DNA of 64,000 nt from 21-14-0-10-47-8 sp966211795 (GTDB taxonomy: Bacteria > Bdellovibrionota > Bdellovibrionia > Bdellovibrionales > Bdellovibrionaceae): contig CBIHNW010000009.1 of assembly GCA_966211795.1 (NCBI GenBank), positions 102,807 to 166,806 on the forward strand, given 5' to 3'. Both the position numbers and the translations under genes were made by a program. Shown piece after piece: positions 39,505 through 48,332 of this stretch. The notes beneath the pieces are model-generated. The model was given only the letters and a program-made list of their open reading frames with translations, ran no database searches and was not told the DNA's origin. Position 1 is the first letter of the stretch, and every line of letters begins with the position of its first letter.

Positions 39505-40062
39505 ATGCGTCTTGTTTGGAATTTCATGCTCAGTATATTCATGGTCTTTTCGTTTCCGCTGTTGGCGCAAGCGGGGACTCCGGCCTGCGTGAAGCGACCT
39601 GAAATTCGCGCTAAACTCAGTCTCCGGATACCGGCCGGAAATAAAAAAACACGAAAATCCAAGTCCAAATCGAAATCCAAAAAAAAAGCAAAGTCCGCCA
39701 ACAAAGATGACTCGGTGAAGCTGTCTCAGTACACGCCGCTGTCTTGGACCGGGAAAAAAGAAAGCGGCTGGCTTGAAGTCAAAGATATGAACGGAAAAAA
39801 CTATTGGGTTCGCCGCCGCGATATTTCATTCGATATGAAATGCCTTTCCGTGCAAGTGCAAAAATCTCGATTGCGAAGTGGACCCGGCGAAAATTTTGAT
39901 CGCGCGCCGGTGGCGCAAAAAGGCGATGTGTTTTTAGATCTCGGTGGCGAAGATGGGTGGACGCGCGTTGAGAACGCAAAAGGCGAAAAAGCTTGGATCA
40001 ATCTCGATCACACCTGGCGCCCAGCTTCGAAAATGCGAATGGTCTTTGATCCAGACAAATAA
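39505..40062 (+). CDS. Secreted protein with two SH3-like domains
   Basis: 185 residues. Signal peptide up to AQAG. A very basic KSKSKSKSKKKAK-type linker (about residues 46-65) sits between strands of the first module. The first SH3-like unit covers about 30-105 (LSWTGKKESGWLEVKDMNGKNYW). The second covers about 110-175 with the classic bacterial SH3 pattern SRLRSGPGENFDRAP, then DGWTRVENAKGEKAWI. Family knowledge: bacterial SH3 domains usually bind peptidoglycan. Cys residues at about 28 and 113 could pair. Start at 39505 or 39526. Confidence 0.7.
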   Translation: MRLVWNFMLSIFMVFSFPLLAQAGTPACVKRPEIRAKLSLRIPAGNKKTRKSKSKSKSKKKAKSANKDDSVKLSQYTPLSWTGKKESGWLEVKDMNGKNYWVRRRDISFDMKCLSVQVQKSRLRSGPGENFDRAPVAQKGDVFLDLGGEDGWTRVENAKGEKAWINLDHTWRPASKMRMVFDPDK

Positions 40063-40518
40063 AATCGATCCCATGATCGTGATCTCGAAATAAATCGATC
40101 CATTTAAAAAATATTCGGGAAATTAACTTTTCCCCGATTCATGTTGGTCTACATAAATAACTTGTTCTGATTCGAGAAACTGTCAGGCGACTTTGACAAA
40201 AGTCTGGTTTCGGATTTGTGTCTTCGCAATGACGCGGATCAAAAATTAGAGGCGGAAATGTTAGGATCCTGTTTGATTCTGTCCTTATTTAGGCCCGTTT
40301 CAGAGGAGAATTCGCGACTATTTTGCACAAAGTTAAGAAACTATGAGAAGAATCAAACAGTTGAATAGGTTTAAGTTCGTGTAAGATTTTTGTTGCCTTC
40401 GATGAACGAAGTGCTTTTAATGTACCAGTTCCAAAATGGAACCTCAAAAATCCGCAAGACTTTTGAGTGCTGCAGGGAAAGCAGCGATCATTAACTGGGG
40501 CCATCTAAGGAGGGAAAG
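40063..40518. other. Intergenic region without a recognised gene
   Basis: About 456 bp, AT-rich. A short inverted repeat GTTCCA-AAA-TGGAAC (40428-40442) occurs about 80 bp before the DksA-like gene, and AAGGAGG precedes its start. No coding frame with a ribosome site is credible. The length suggests a long 5' leader or several promoters. Confidence 0.4.
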
Positions 40519-40893
40519 ATGTCTCAAATTTCGCAGTCACTCGTGACTGAATGTCGGCAAAAGTTACTTCAAACCAAAGCAGAGCTGTTGAACCGCGTGA
40601 AAGACGCTCGTAGCGATCTTCACAACGACGACCGCGGTGGCGATGAAGCCGACCAAACTGTCCGAGTCCTGGCAGAAGCAGAATTCCTGTCGATGCATGA
40701 AAGACTGCGAACCCAATTGATGGAAATTGAAAGCGCCCTCGCCCGAATCGAAAACGGCAGCTTCGGTGTTTGCGAAGAAACCGAAGAATTCATCGAACCT
40801 GAAAGATTGCGCGCGATTCCTTGGACCCGCCTGAGCATTGAAGGCGCCGAGATCCGAGAGTCCATCACAAAACGTTACGCCCGCGGCGGATAA
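40519..40893 (+). CDS. DksA/TraR-family protein lacking most zinc-finger cysteines
   Basis: 124 residues. N-terminal coiled-coil (about 1-75) with an acidic hairpin tip (DDRGGDEADQTVRVLAEAE), then the DksA end domain IENGSFGVCEETEEFIEPERLRAIPWTRLSIEGAE. In canonical DksA this part has four zinc Cys; here only the first remains (CEET, with Ser-x-x-Gly replacing the second pair). Family knowledge: DksA binds the RNA polymerase secondary channel with ppGpp. Loss of the zinc site is known in stress paralogs such as Pseudomonas DksA2. The start has a perfect AAGGAGG. A strong terminator follows. Confidence 0.8.
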   Translation: MSQISQSLVTECRQKLLQTKAELLNRVKDARSDLHNDDRGGDEADQTVRVLAEAEFLSMHERLRTQLMEIESALARIENGSFGVCEETEEFIEPERLRAIPWTRLSIEGAEIRESITKRYARGG

Positions 40894-40960
40894 CGGATCG
40901 GCGTACCAAGTGAGCACGCTCACCTCGGTCGCGCCTTGGCTGACGGCATTTCCGAATCAT

Positions 40961-41010
40961 TCTCCGAGTTGTCTGAAGTGGAGTCTTCATCACAATTCGG
41001 AGATTTTTTT
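40961..41010 (+). terminator. Rho-independent terminator after the DksA-like gene
   Basis: TCTCCGAGTTGT (40961-40972) pairs with ACAATTCGGAGA (40992-41003), one G-T pair, an inner TGAAG/CTTCA stem, then seven T. Confidence 0.9.
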
Positions 41011-41035
41011 CTTTTTATTCTAAATATATATTTGA

Positions 41036-42076
41036 TTACTGGTTGGACTTGATGGTCCAGCCGCACAGTTTGTAGAGGACGCGGGCGCCGACGTTTCCGT
41101 CCCATTCGGAATCTTCTTCCTCGCCGGAAGAGACCTCGTTGACGTCGAAGCCGGCGATGCGTCGTCCACTCTCGACCAGGGTGCGGAAGAGATAGAACAT
41201 TTCGCTCAACGAAAGACCGCCCGCGACCGGAGTGCCGGTGCTGGGGCAGAGAGCCGGATCAAGACCGTCGATATCAAATGAAACATAAACTTGTTGGGGC
41301 AGCTCATTGACGATGTCTTTGCAGATTTTCGCCCAAGTCTCGCCTTCCAATTGGCGGCGTTTATTGTCGAGATCAAAGAAGGTCTTTACCTCTTTTGGGT
41401 GGCTCTGGATGAAATTGTATTCGTCTTCGCTGAAATCGCGAATGCCAACCTGAACCAGCTTCTTTGGTTTGAAGGCGCTGGTCATCACGTTGTACATGAT
41501 CGAAGCGTGCGATTGGCGAAAGCCTTGGTAAGCCACGCGCAGATCCGCATGTGCGTCGATGTGCAGAACGCCAAAGTCACCATTGACCTTTTCGCTGACG
41601 GCGCGGATGGATCCCAAAGGGCTCGAGTGATCGCCGCCGACCAAACCCAGATACTTGCCTTGCGCTAAAATTTCTTTCGACTGTTCATACACCCATTCGG
41701 TCATTTCGTCGCAGGCTTCATTGACCTCGTTCAAGATTTTCTTCTCGGTCGCTGGGTCATCAATCAGATCGGTTTTCATCTGGATCAGCTCTTGCGCGCG
41801 GGCTTTCATGCGTTTGTTTTTATCTTCCAAGTCTTCGGGAATTTCGCGCATGAAATATCCCGCTTCATAGGCCTTGCCGGTTTCGAGATCGAAGAGATCG
41901 ATTTGTTCCGAAGCGTGGCGAATGATGCGGGGTCCATTGCTCGCACCTTTGCCGTAAGAGGTCGTCACTTCCCAGGGAACGGGGAGCAGAATCAGCTTGG
42001 CGTCTTGTTCTTGCACGGGGATGCCGAAGATTCCGAATTCAGAGGAAATGGTTTGCGAGGGATCGAATGAGCTCAT
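41036..42076 (-). CDS. speB: Agmatinase / arginase-family ureohydrolase
   Basis: 346 residues. Manganese motifs are complete: GGDHSSPLG, HIDAHADLR and SFDIDGLDPALCPSTGTPV. Overall pattern fits agmatinase (agmatine to putrescine plus urea) more than arginase, and SpeA (46250-48172) makes agmatine, so the pathway is closed. A helical insertion (about residues 70-130, rich in Lys/Glu) between the N-terminal strand and GGDH is longer than in E. coli SpeB. Substrate choice cannot be proved from sequence. AAGGA precedes the ATG. Convergent with the DksA-like gene. Confidence 0.85.
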   Translation of the reverse strand: MSSFDPSQTISSEFGIFGIPVQEQDAKLILLPVPWEVTTSYGKGASNGPRIIRHASEQIDLFDLETGKAYEAGYFMREIPEDLEDKNKRMKARAQELIQMKTDLIDDPATEKKILNEVNEACDEMTEWVYEQSKEILAQGKYLGLVGGDHSSPLGSIRAVSEKVNGDFGVLHIDAHADLRVAYQGFRQSHASIMYNVMTSAFKPKKLVQVGIRDFSEDEYNFIQSHPKEVKTFFDLDNKRRQLEGETWAKICKDIVNELPQQVYVSFDIDGLDPALCPSTGTPVAGGLSLSEMFYLFRTLVESGRRIAGFDVNEVSSGEEEDSEWDGNVGARVLYKLCGWTIKSNQ

Positions 42077-42203
42077 CAGTAATTCCTTTTAAAAGTTTCC
42101 TTTTAATGTCCTTTAGCGCGAAGTGGCGCAGGTTTGGCCGAAGTCCTTGATCTTTATCACCTTCTAACTGAAATTGGGACGGCAAAATGAAGGAGAAACT
42201 CTC

Positions 42204-43823
42204 ATGATTCGCATCGCTGCCGCGGTTCTTTCTCTCGTTCTGTCAGCTGCGTCAATATCGGCGCAGGCTTTGGGAAATCCCGAAGCTCCTCAAGGCGGAA
42301 CGATCAACATTCATTTGCTGGCCGAACCGCCAACGATCCATCCGATTTCGGCGATCGATCAGTACGCGCAAAACATCCACACTTTCACCATGGCGACCTT
42401 GCTGACGAAGAACTGGGAAACCTACGAGTGGAAACCTTTTCTGGCCGAGAAATGGGAAATTTCGAAAGACGGCAAGGTCTTTACTTTCTGGCTGCGAAAA
42501 AATCTGACCTTTCATGATGGTCATCCACTGACGGCGGAAGACGTGAAGTTTTCCTTCGACGCCATCTTGGACCCTAAATACAACGGCGCCCATCGCCGGC
42601 CTTATCTCGAGGGCATCAGCAAGGTTGAAGTGGTCGATCCTCTGCAAGTCAAATTTTACACTCGCGACACCTACTTTCAAAATTTCGACATCGTGGTCGG
42701 CATGATGATCATTCCGAAACACATTTATTCGGATGTCGAAAAGTCGAAAAAGATGACCAAAGAGCTGATCGGTTCGGGGCCCTATAAGCTCGAGAAATTT
42801 GAAAAAGGTCATCGCATCGTGCTTAAAAAATACCCGCAATTTTTTGCAAACGATCTGCCGGAATTCAAAGGCGTTTACAATTTTGGAACGATCATTTTCA
42901 AATTCATCCGCGATGAAAATGTGTATCTGGACCAGCTGAACAAGGGTGAATTGGATTTTGCTGAACTGAGCCCCGAGCAGTACGTGAAAAAAACAGAGGG
43001 CGGCAACTGGGGCAAGTCCGTCTTAAAGGTCAAAGCCGAGAACAAAGTCGGCAAGAATTATCGCTATATCGGATGGAACCTGGATCAGCCGCTCTTCAAA
43101 GACCGCGAGGTCCGCGTGGCCTTGGCGCACCTGATGAATCGCGAAGAGATGATCAAAAAATTTCGCTACGATCTTTCCATCTTGGCGACCGGTCCGACGG
43201 ATGCTTACTCGGATTACGCTTCCCCCGACGTGAAGCCGATCGGTTTTGATCCTAAAAAAGCGCAAGAAATACTGGCCAAAGAAGGCTGGAAAGACGCCGA
43301 CAAAGACGGGGTCTTGGAAAAAGTTATTAATGGCAAGAAAACTGATTTCCGATTCACCTTGGTCCATTCGAATAAAGAGTACGAAAAATATCTGATGGTC
43401 TACAAAGAAGATCTCAAGGCCGCCGGCATCGACATGGAGATCAAGTATCTCGAGTGGAATTCATTCTTGAAACTGCTGGACGACGGAAAATTCGATGCCA
43501 TGTCTTTGGCGTGGACCACGAGCATTGATTTCGATCCGAAGCTGCAGTGGCACTCTTCCAGCGCGGTTCGCGGTGGTTCGAACTTTATCCGCTACAAAGT
43601 TCCCGAAGTCGACAAGCTGATTGATCAAGGACGACTGGAAATGGATCGCAACAAGCGTATCGCAACCTTGCGCAAAGTTTACGAACGCATTGCCAACGAC
43701 GCGCCTTACGTTTTCTTATTCAACGAAAAGTACAGCCTGTATGCCGTCTCCCGACGCGTGGGTCGACCAGCAGATTCGTTTAAATACGATCTCGGCCTCG
43801 AGTACTGGTGGATCCAACCGTAA
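42204..43823 (+). CDS. ABC transporter substrate-binding protein, family 5 (peptide/nickel type)
   Basis: 539 residues from ATG 42204, with AAGGAG eight bases upstream. Signal peptide ends near ISAQA. SBP_bac_5 signatures: FLAEKWEISKDGKVFTFWLR, FHDGHPLTAEDVKFSFDAI and GSGPYKLEKFEKGHRIVLKK. Family knowledge: periplasmic receptor delivering oligopeptides or similar solutes to a Dpp/Opp permease. No permease or ATPase gene lies nearby, so it must use components encoded elsewhere. Confidence 0.9.
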   Translation: MIRIAAAVLSLVLSAASISAQALGNPEAPQGGTINIHLLAEPPTIHPISAIDQYAQNIHTFTMATLLTKNWETYEWKPFLAEKWEISKDGKVFTFWLRKNLTFHDGHPLTAEDVKFSFDAILDPKYNGAHRRPYLEGISKVEVVDPLQVKFYTRDTYFQNFDIVVGMMIIPKHIYSDVEKSKKMTKELIGSGPYKLEKFEKGHRIVLKKYPQFFANDLPEFKGVYNFGTIIFKFIRDENVYLDQLNKGELDFAELSPEQYVKKTEGGNWGKSVLKVKAENKVGKNYRYIGWNLDQPLFKDREVRVALAHLMNREEMIKKFRYDLSILATGPTDAYSDYASPDVKPIGFDPKKAQEILAKEGWKDADKDGVLEKVINGKKTDFRFTLVHSNKEYEKYLMVYKEDLKAAGIDMEIKYLEWNSFLKLLDDGKFDAMSLAWTTSIDFDPKLQWHSSSAVRGGSNFIRYKVPEVDKLIDQGRLEMDRNKRIATLRKVYERIANDAPYVFLFNEKYSLYAVSRRVGRPADSFKYDLGLEYWWIQP

Positions 43824-43827
43824 AAAA

Positions 43828-43850
43828 GTGCCTTCCCTTTTTTTGTAGCA
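43828..43850 (+). repeat. Partial copy of the 34573-34595 repeat arm
   Basis: GTGCCTTCCCTTTTTTTG-TAGCA closely matches the left arm at 34573-34595, with a base missing and one substitution. It starts 4 bp after the stop of the binding-protein gene. No matching right arm is present, so it would not form the large hairpin. Confidence 0.5.
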
Positions 43851-43914
43851 ATAATGCGTCAAAGCTCGCACCAATAAACTGCCTTAAGACTTTGTTGATG
43901 AACGGGAGTCATAG

Positions 43915-44415
43915 ATGAAATTCAAAGTGATAGGACTTTGTCTTTTGTGCACGTCGATTTCTTTCGCTAAAGCATCTGATAAAAGCGAGTCGGATCCCAA
44001 ATTGAAGACCTCCATCAGTTGCAAGGTGCAAAAAATTTCAAAAATTGGATCTCAATACACGGTGAAACCAAAAGCCGTTGTTCTCACGCCTTCGTCCAGC
44101 GGAAATGGTGCGCTCTATTTCAATGCCGAACTTCAATATGAATATCTCGGCCTGCCTGGAGATACGGAACCTGCTGCTTACGTGAATGGATCTGCAAATT
44201 ACTCGATGGACGTGACCGGCGCCGGCACACTGGCCCAAGCTGTATCGAGATACGATCAAAACCAAGGATCGACCTTGGCGATCGCACCTTTTCTGGATTC
44301 TTCGCCAGCAAACAAGGGCACATTCAAAGCGGTGTTAACTTTGATCACTCCTGATAGTTATCATAAAGGGAGCCTTGTCAAAATCGACTCTGACGTTGAT
44401 TGCTCTCGCCAATAA
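43915..44415 (+). CDS. Secreted protein, unknown function
   Basis: 166 residues. Signal peptide FKVIGLCLLCTSISFAKAS. The mature part is beta-rich and Ser/Gly-rich (PKAVVLTPSSSGNGALYF, YVNGSANYSMDVTGAGTLA), with Cys near each end (SISCKV and DVDCSRQ) that could close a loop. GGGAG precedes the ATG. A terminator follows. No family recognised. Confidence 0.6.
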   Translation: MKFKVIGLCLLCTSISFAKASDKSESDPKLKTSISCKVQKISKIGSQYTVKPKAVVLTPSSSGNGALYFNAELQYEYLGLPGDTEPAAYVNGSANYSMDVTGAGTLAQAVSRYDQNQGSTLAIAPFLDSSPANKGTFKAVLTLITPDSYHKGSLVKIDSDVDCSRQ

Positions 44416-44425
44416 TCCAGGGGCT

Positions 44426-44458
44426 GTACAGAATCGAACGGCGGTTTCGATTCTGTAC
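44426..44458 (+). terminator. Terminator-like hairpin, 13-bp perfect arms
   Basis: GTACAGAATCGAA (44426-44438) and TTCGATTCTGTAC (44446-44458) with a 7-base loop, 10 bp after the upstream stop. The following T-run is weak, so termination may be partial. Confidence 0.6.
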
Positions 44459-44524
44459 GTGTATCTACCAGGACCTTTTAAAGATGCTGTGACGAATATT
44501 TCCGCTCTCCTTACGCTTTAAAGC

Positions 44525-45208
44525 ATGGAGATTGAAAAACCACACACGAAAATCAAAACATCTTCTGTTCCCGTCGATGAGGCTTATGATTCTGAACCCT
44601 GGTGGTATGATCTGCGGGGATTCATGATCTTGACCTTCGCTTATCGCAGCACTTTGCCAAGCCAAATTCGATTGTTCGAAAAAAATATTGGCCAACGACA
44701 TTTAGAAGTCGCGATCGGCAGCGGCACTTTGTTCAACATCATTTGGAAATGGCACAAGTTGCGTGGTCACCAAGGCGAATCTATCGTCGGGTTTGATTAT
44801 GCGCCTTCGATGTTGGCGGGGGCCCGCAAGCGATTTCAAAATGAATCCAAGATCGAGTTGGTCCAAGCCGATGCGGCCAAATTGGATATGCCCAGCAATT
44901 CATTCGATTCCGCGAATATCGCCAATGCCATCCATTGCCTGCCGGATTTGCCGGGCTCGTTGCAGCAGCTTCACCGCGTGCTGAAACCGAACGGGACTTT
45001 GGCGGGGAATTGTCTATTGTATCCAAAAGGAAATTCAATGCTGGATCGACTGTCCACGTGGATCAACAATTGGGGTATCAAAAAAGGAATTTTGTACCGG
45101 CCTTATCATGCTGTGGAAATTCAACAGCTGTTGAAGGAAAATGGCTTCCAGATTGTTTACGAAAAAATGTCCGGCAATTGTTACGACTTTGTCGCCGCAA
45201 AATCTTGA
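44525..45208 (+). CDS. SAM-dependent methyltransferase (type 11-like)
   Basis: 227 residues. Rossmann methyltransferase: motif I HLEVAIGSGTLFNIIWKW, post-I acidic residue in SIVGFDYAPSMLAGARKR, motif II-like VQADAAKLDMPSNSFD and IANAIHCLPDLPGSLQQL. A HRVLKPNGTLAG strand follows. These are the Methyltransf_11 hallmarks. Substrate unknown. Starts without a clear ribosome site. Its end overlaps the convergent DUF4423 gene by 28 bp. Confidence 0.8.
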   Translation: MEIEKPHTKIKTSSVPVDEAYDSEPWWYDLRGFMILTFAYRSTLPSQIRLFEKNIGQRHLEVAIGSGTLFNIIWKWHKLRGHQGESIVGFDYAPSMLAGARKRFQNESKIELVQADAAKLDMPSNSFDSANIANAIHCLPDLPGSLQQLHRVLKPNGTLAGNCLLYPKGNSMLDRLSTWINNWGIKKGILYRPYHAVEIQQLLKENGFQIVYEKMSGNCYDFVAAKS

Positions 45209-46188
45209 GCGGAAAAGTGATGAAAAAGCAGAACGCGCACGTCTGTTTTTTCGTCGCGGCACTGCTGAAGCAGGTCGTGAATCTCGGCTTCAGCCTTGAT
45301 TAAGATCTGCGTGATCTCTTGGGCGGCCTTGGGGCTGGCCGCAAAAATACGGAAGGCGTCTTTGTTGGGGCCTTGTAAAACATTGATCGGTTCGCCGCTG
45401 CTGGTGGCGAATCGATTTTCCGCGCGGCGAATCCAATAGCGAATGAATCGACTGTAATCGGCGACATGCGCCGCTTGCGAAACGCCAATCGTGCGCGCCA
45501 AGGTCGGAGCGAAATGCGAACCCTTTCTTTCAATCAATCCCAAATTCAGCATCAGATCGATCGCTTGCTGCACTTGCGATTCTGAGATTCCTAAAAATCG
45601 CGCGATCCAAGACGAAGAATGCTCGGGTAACTGAGCGTGGGCCGGAAGGCTGGCGGCATTGGCGACGGCCGAAGTCCAAGGGAGACTGATCATGGATAGC
45701 TTTGTCGTCGGCTGGCGATCCAAAAGTTGATCGATGAAATGATTGAGAAAGTGCGGTCGCAGGTCGATCATTTCCAAAACAAATTCTAAGTCCGGATAAG
45801 TTTCTTCATTGAGATACCGTTGCAACGCCGATGGACTGACGTCCAAGCGCTCGGCCAAGATGGAGGTGCTATCCAATCGTGAAAAAATCTTCAGGTGGCG
45901 GGCGATGCCCAATACGTCTTCTTTTTGATGAAAGACCAATCCCAAGGACTGAGCCAGGGCTTCGAAAAGGGGGGCCTTGATCTGGACACAAAGATCGCAG
46001 AATTCATTCCAGCGCAATTGTTTCGAACCGTTTTTCCAACGTTTCACCTGGTCGAAAGAAAAGCCGAGCTTCAGCGACAAAGCCGAAGTGGACTTGCCGC
46101 TCAGAAGCGCATCCAGAATTTGCTGTTTGATTTGCTGATAGTTCGAAGTTTCAGAATCCATTCGTCTCGCAAGCTGTCTTGATGACAT
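45181..46188 (-). CDS. DUF4423 / TIGR02147 family regulator with N-terminal HTH
   Basis: 335 residues. N-terminal XRE-like HTH (about 20-75): QQILDALLSGKSTSALSLKLGFSFDQVKRW. A long DUF4423 region follows with ISESQVQQAIDLMLNLGLIER, itself winged-helix-like. Family knowledge: TIGR02147 proteins are frequent in Bdellovibrio and Fibrobacter and are presumed transcription factors. The start is uncertain between 46188 and 46161; neither has a strong ribosome site. Target genes unknown. Confidence 0.75.
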   Translation of the reverse strand: MSSRQLARRMDSETSNYQQIKQQILDALLSGKSTSALSLKLGFSFDQVKRWKNGSKQLRWNEFCDLCVQIKAPLFEALAQSLGLVFHQKEDVLGIARHLKIFSRLDSTSILAERLDVSPSALQRYLNEETYPDLEFVLEMIDLRPHFLNHFIDQLLDRQPTTKLSMISLPWTSAVANAASLPAHAQLPEHSSSWIARFLGISESQVQQAIDLMLNLGLIERKGSHFAPTLARTIGVSQAAHVADYSRFIRYWIRRAENRFATSSGEPINVLQGPNKDAFRIFAASPKAAQEITQILIKAEAEIHDLLQQCRDEKTDVRVLLFHHFSAQDFAATKS

Positions 46189-46209
46189 TTTAAAGTTCAA
46201 AATTCAAAA

Positions 46210-46238
46210 AAAAAGGCGAGCTTTGGGCCCGCCTTTTT
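46210..46238. terminator. Terminator after speA
   Basis: AAAAAGGCG (46210-46218) pairs with CGCCTTTTT (46230-46238), with an A-run before it that becomes a U-run on the minus strand. It ends the speA transcript coming from the right; it also lies just upstream of the DUF4423 gene. Confidence 0.8.
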
Positions 46239-46249
46239 AGAACAAATAT

Positions 46250-48172
46250 TTATTCTGGATCTTCGAGATAAGTATATCCCGACAATCCTTCTTCGTAATG
46301 CTTGATCAAAAGCTTCGCTTCTTGCTTGCTGATCGTGTTTTGCTTGATGCCTTCTTCGGCCGCCAAGCGGATGCTATCGACCATGTTGTAATGACGGTAC
46401 TGAACGTAGCTCAAGACTTCGGTTACGGTGTCGCCCGGGATGTAATGATCCAGGGTGTAGCTACCATCTTCGGTCAACGACACGTGAACCGCATCGGTGT
46501 CACCAAACAGGTTGTGCAAATCGCCCAAGATTTCTTGGTAGGCACCGGTCAGGAAAACGCCCAGGTAATAGTGCTGACCGTCTTTGAGGTCATGCACACG
46601 CAAGGTCTTTTTGTATTTGCCAGTTTCGGGATCGATGAATTTTTCGACCTTACCGTCAGAATCACAAGTCAGATCCGCCAAAGTCGCTTCGCGATTTGGT
46701 TTTTCTTCCAGGCGGTGGATCGGCATAACCGGGAACATTTGTCCCACGGCCCAAGAATCCGGAATCGACTGGAACACCGAAAAGTTACAGAAATAAGTAT
46801 CACAAAGTTCCTGCTGAACGGTTGCCAACAGATCTTCGGTGTCTTCGACGGTCTTGGCGATCGCGATCATTTTGGTCGCAATCGCAAAGTACATGCTTTC
46901 CGCCCACGCACGTTGTTGCAAATTCAGAACGCCGTAAGTGAAAAGTGACAAGGTCTCGGTCTTTGCTTGCTGGAGATCGTTGAAACATTCGTTGATATTT
47001 TCACGAGTCAATTTATCAAAAATATACTGCAGATCCTGCATCAACGGGTGATCGGCTTTGGTCGCCGTGCGCGGAGGTTCCGGCTGGCGCAAATCATTGA
47101 TGCCCAAGATATTGAAAATCAAGATCGAGTGGTGCGCCACCAAGAAGCGGCCAGATTCGGTGACGATGTCCGGATGCGGAACCTGCTTTTCATCACACAG
47201 TCCTTGCAGAGCGGAGACGATGTCGTTCGCGTACTCTTGCTCGCTGTAATTGATCGAGCTGTCGCTAGAGCCGGTCCCGTCGTAATCGACACCCAAGCCG
47301 CCGCCGACATCGATGAATTTCAAATTCGATGCGCCCAGTGCGTAGAGCTCGGTGAAAAAGCGAGCTCCTTCTTTCAAAGAAGATTTCAAACTTTGAATCG
47401 CCGGAATTTGCGAACCGATATGGAAATGCAAAAGCTCAAGCGATTCGATCATGCCTTCTTGCTTCAGAAGTTCGACACCTTGAACGATCTCGGTGCTGGT
47501 CAATCCGAATTTCGAACGTGCACCGGAAGAGTCCACCCACTTTCCGGCGCCTTGCGTGTTCAATTTCGCGCGGAATCCAATGTGTGGCTTGGTGTTCAGT
47601 TTTTTCGCGACCTGGATGATCAGCTTCAGTTCTTCGTAGCGGTCGACAACGATGATGGTGTGTCGACCCAATTTTTGAGAGAGGATAGCGGTTTCGATGT
47701 ACTCGACATCTTTGAAGCCGTTGCAGATGACCAACGCATTCGGCGTGTTCATCAGGGCCAGAACGACCAAGAGCTCGGGCTTTGATCCGCACTCGAGACC
47801 CAGGCGGCGATGCTTGCCATGATGTACGATCTCTTCGACCAGATGACGTTGTTGATTGACCTTGATCGGATAAACGCCGCAGTAGGTGCCTTTGTAGCTG
47901 TGATCGGCAATGGCTTTGGCGAAACAGTTGTTGATCAGCTCGACGCGGGCTTTGATGATGTCTGGAAATCGGATCATGATCGGAACGCGAATTCCGCGAT
48001 CCATCAGGTCTTGCGTCAGTTCATTCAGATCTACAGAAGGACCGTTGGCGCCGCTCGGGGTGACGCTGACATTTCCTTGGTTGTTCACTCGAAAGTAGCC
48101 GTTACCCCAAGTATTGATGCCATAAAGCTCGGCGCTTTGTTCCGTCGACCAGCCTTGTGGAGCTGTAGCCAT
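46250..48172 (-). CDS. speA: Biosynthetic arginine decarboxylase
   Basis: 640 residues from ATG 48172, chosen for AAGGGG nine bases upstream; a 21-residue longer ATG also exists. Fold-type III enzyme: WGNGYFRVNNQGNV, YPIKVNQQRHLVEEI with the PLP Lys, FHIGSQIPAIQS, and IDVGGGLGVDYDG. C-terminal CDSDGKVEKFIDPE matches the SpeA catalytic loop. Family knowledge: converts arginine to agmatine, the first step to putrescine via the agmatinase encoded at 41036-42076. Length matches E. coli SpeA (about 650). A terminator ends the gene. Confidence 0.96.
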   Translation of the reverse strand: MATAPQGWSTEQSAELYGINTWGNGYFRVNNQGNVSVTPSGANGPSVDLNELTQDLMDRGIRVPIMIRFPDIIKARVELINNCFAKAIADHSYKGTYCGVYPIKVNQQRHLVEEIVHHGKHRRLGLECGSKPELLVVLALMNTPNALVICNGFKDVEYIETAILSQKLGRHTIIVVDRYEELKLIIQVAKKLNTKPHIGFRAKLNTQGAGKWVDSSGARSKFGLTSTEIVQGVELLKQEGMIESLELLHFHIGSQIPAIQSLKSSLKEGARFFTELYALGASNLKFIDVGGGLGVDYDGTGSSDSSINYSEQEYANDIVSALQGLCDEKQVPHPDIVTESGRFLVAHHSILIFNILGINDLRQPEPPRTATKADHPLMQDLQYIFDKLTRENINECFNDLQQAKTETLSLFTYGVLNLQQRAWAESMYFAIATKMIAIAKTVEDTEDLLATVQQELCDTYFCNFSVFQSIPDSWAVGQMFPVMPIHRLEEKPNREATLADLTCDSDGKVEKFIDPETGKYKKTLRVHDLKDGQHYYLGVFLTGAYQEILGDLHNLFGDTDAVHVSLTEDGSYTLDHYIPGDTVTEVLSYVQYRHYNMVDSIRLAAEEGIKQNTISKQEAKLLIKHYEEGLSGYTYLEDPE

Positions 48173-48296
48173 CGTTTCGGTCCCCTTTTGTTCGTCTCGT
48201 TGAAAAGACGAATTCTGCTGAAGAGATGTTTCCATTCTTCGTAGGTAACCGATTTCGGGCTGGGATTCAAAAAAAAACCGAGCCCGGGTTAAAATA

Positions 48297-48321
48297 AAAC
48301 AGACGGATGTGCCGTCTGTTT
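48297..48321 (-). terminator. Terminator after leuS
   Basis: AAACAGACGG (48297-48306) and CCGTCTGTTT (48312-48321) with a 5-base loop. On the minus strand it is followed by TATTTTAA, giving the U-tract. Confidence 0.8.
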
Positions 48322-48332
48322 GCTGTGGACTT

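Noticed and set aside
46298..47785. Two long plus-strand frames (about 216 and 272 residues) inside speA
   Set aside because: Antisense to the complete arginine decarboxylase; typical mirror frames of a codon-biased gene.
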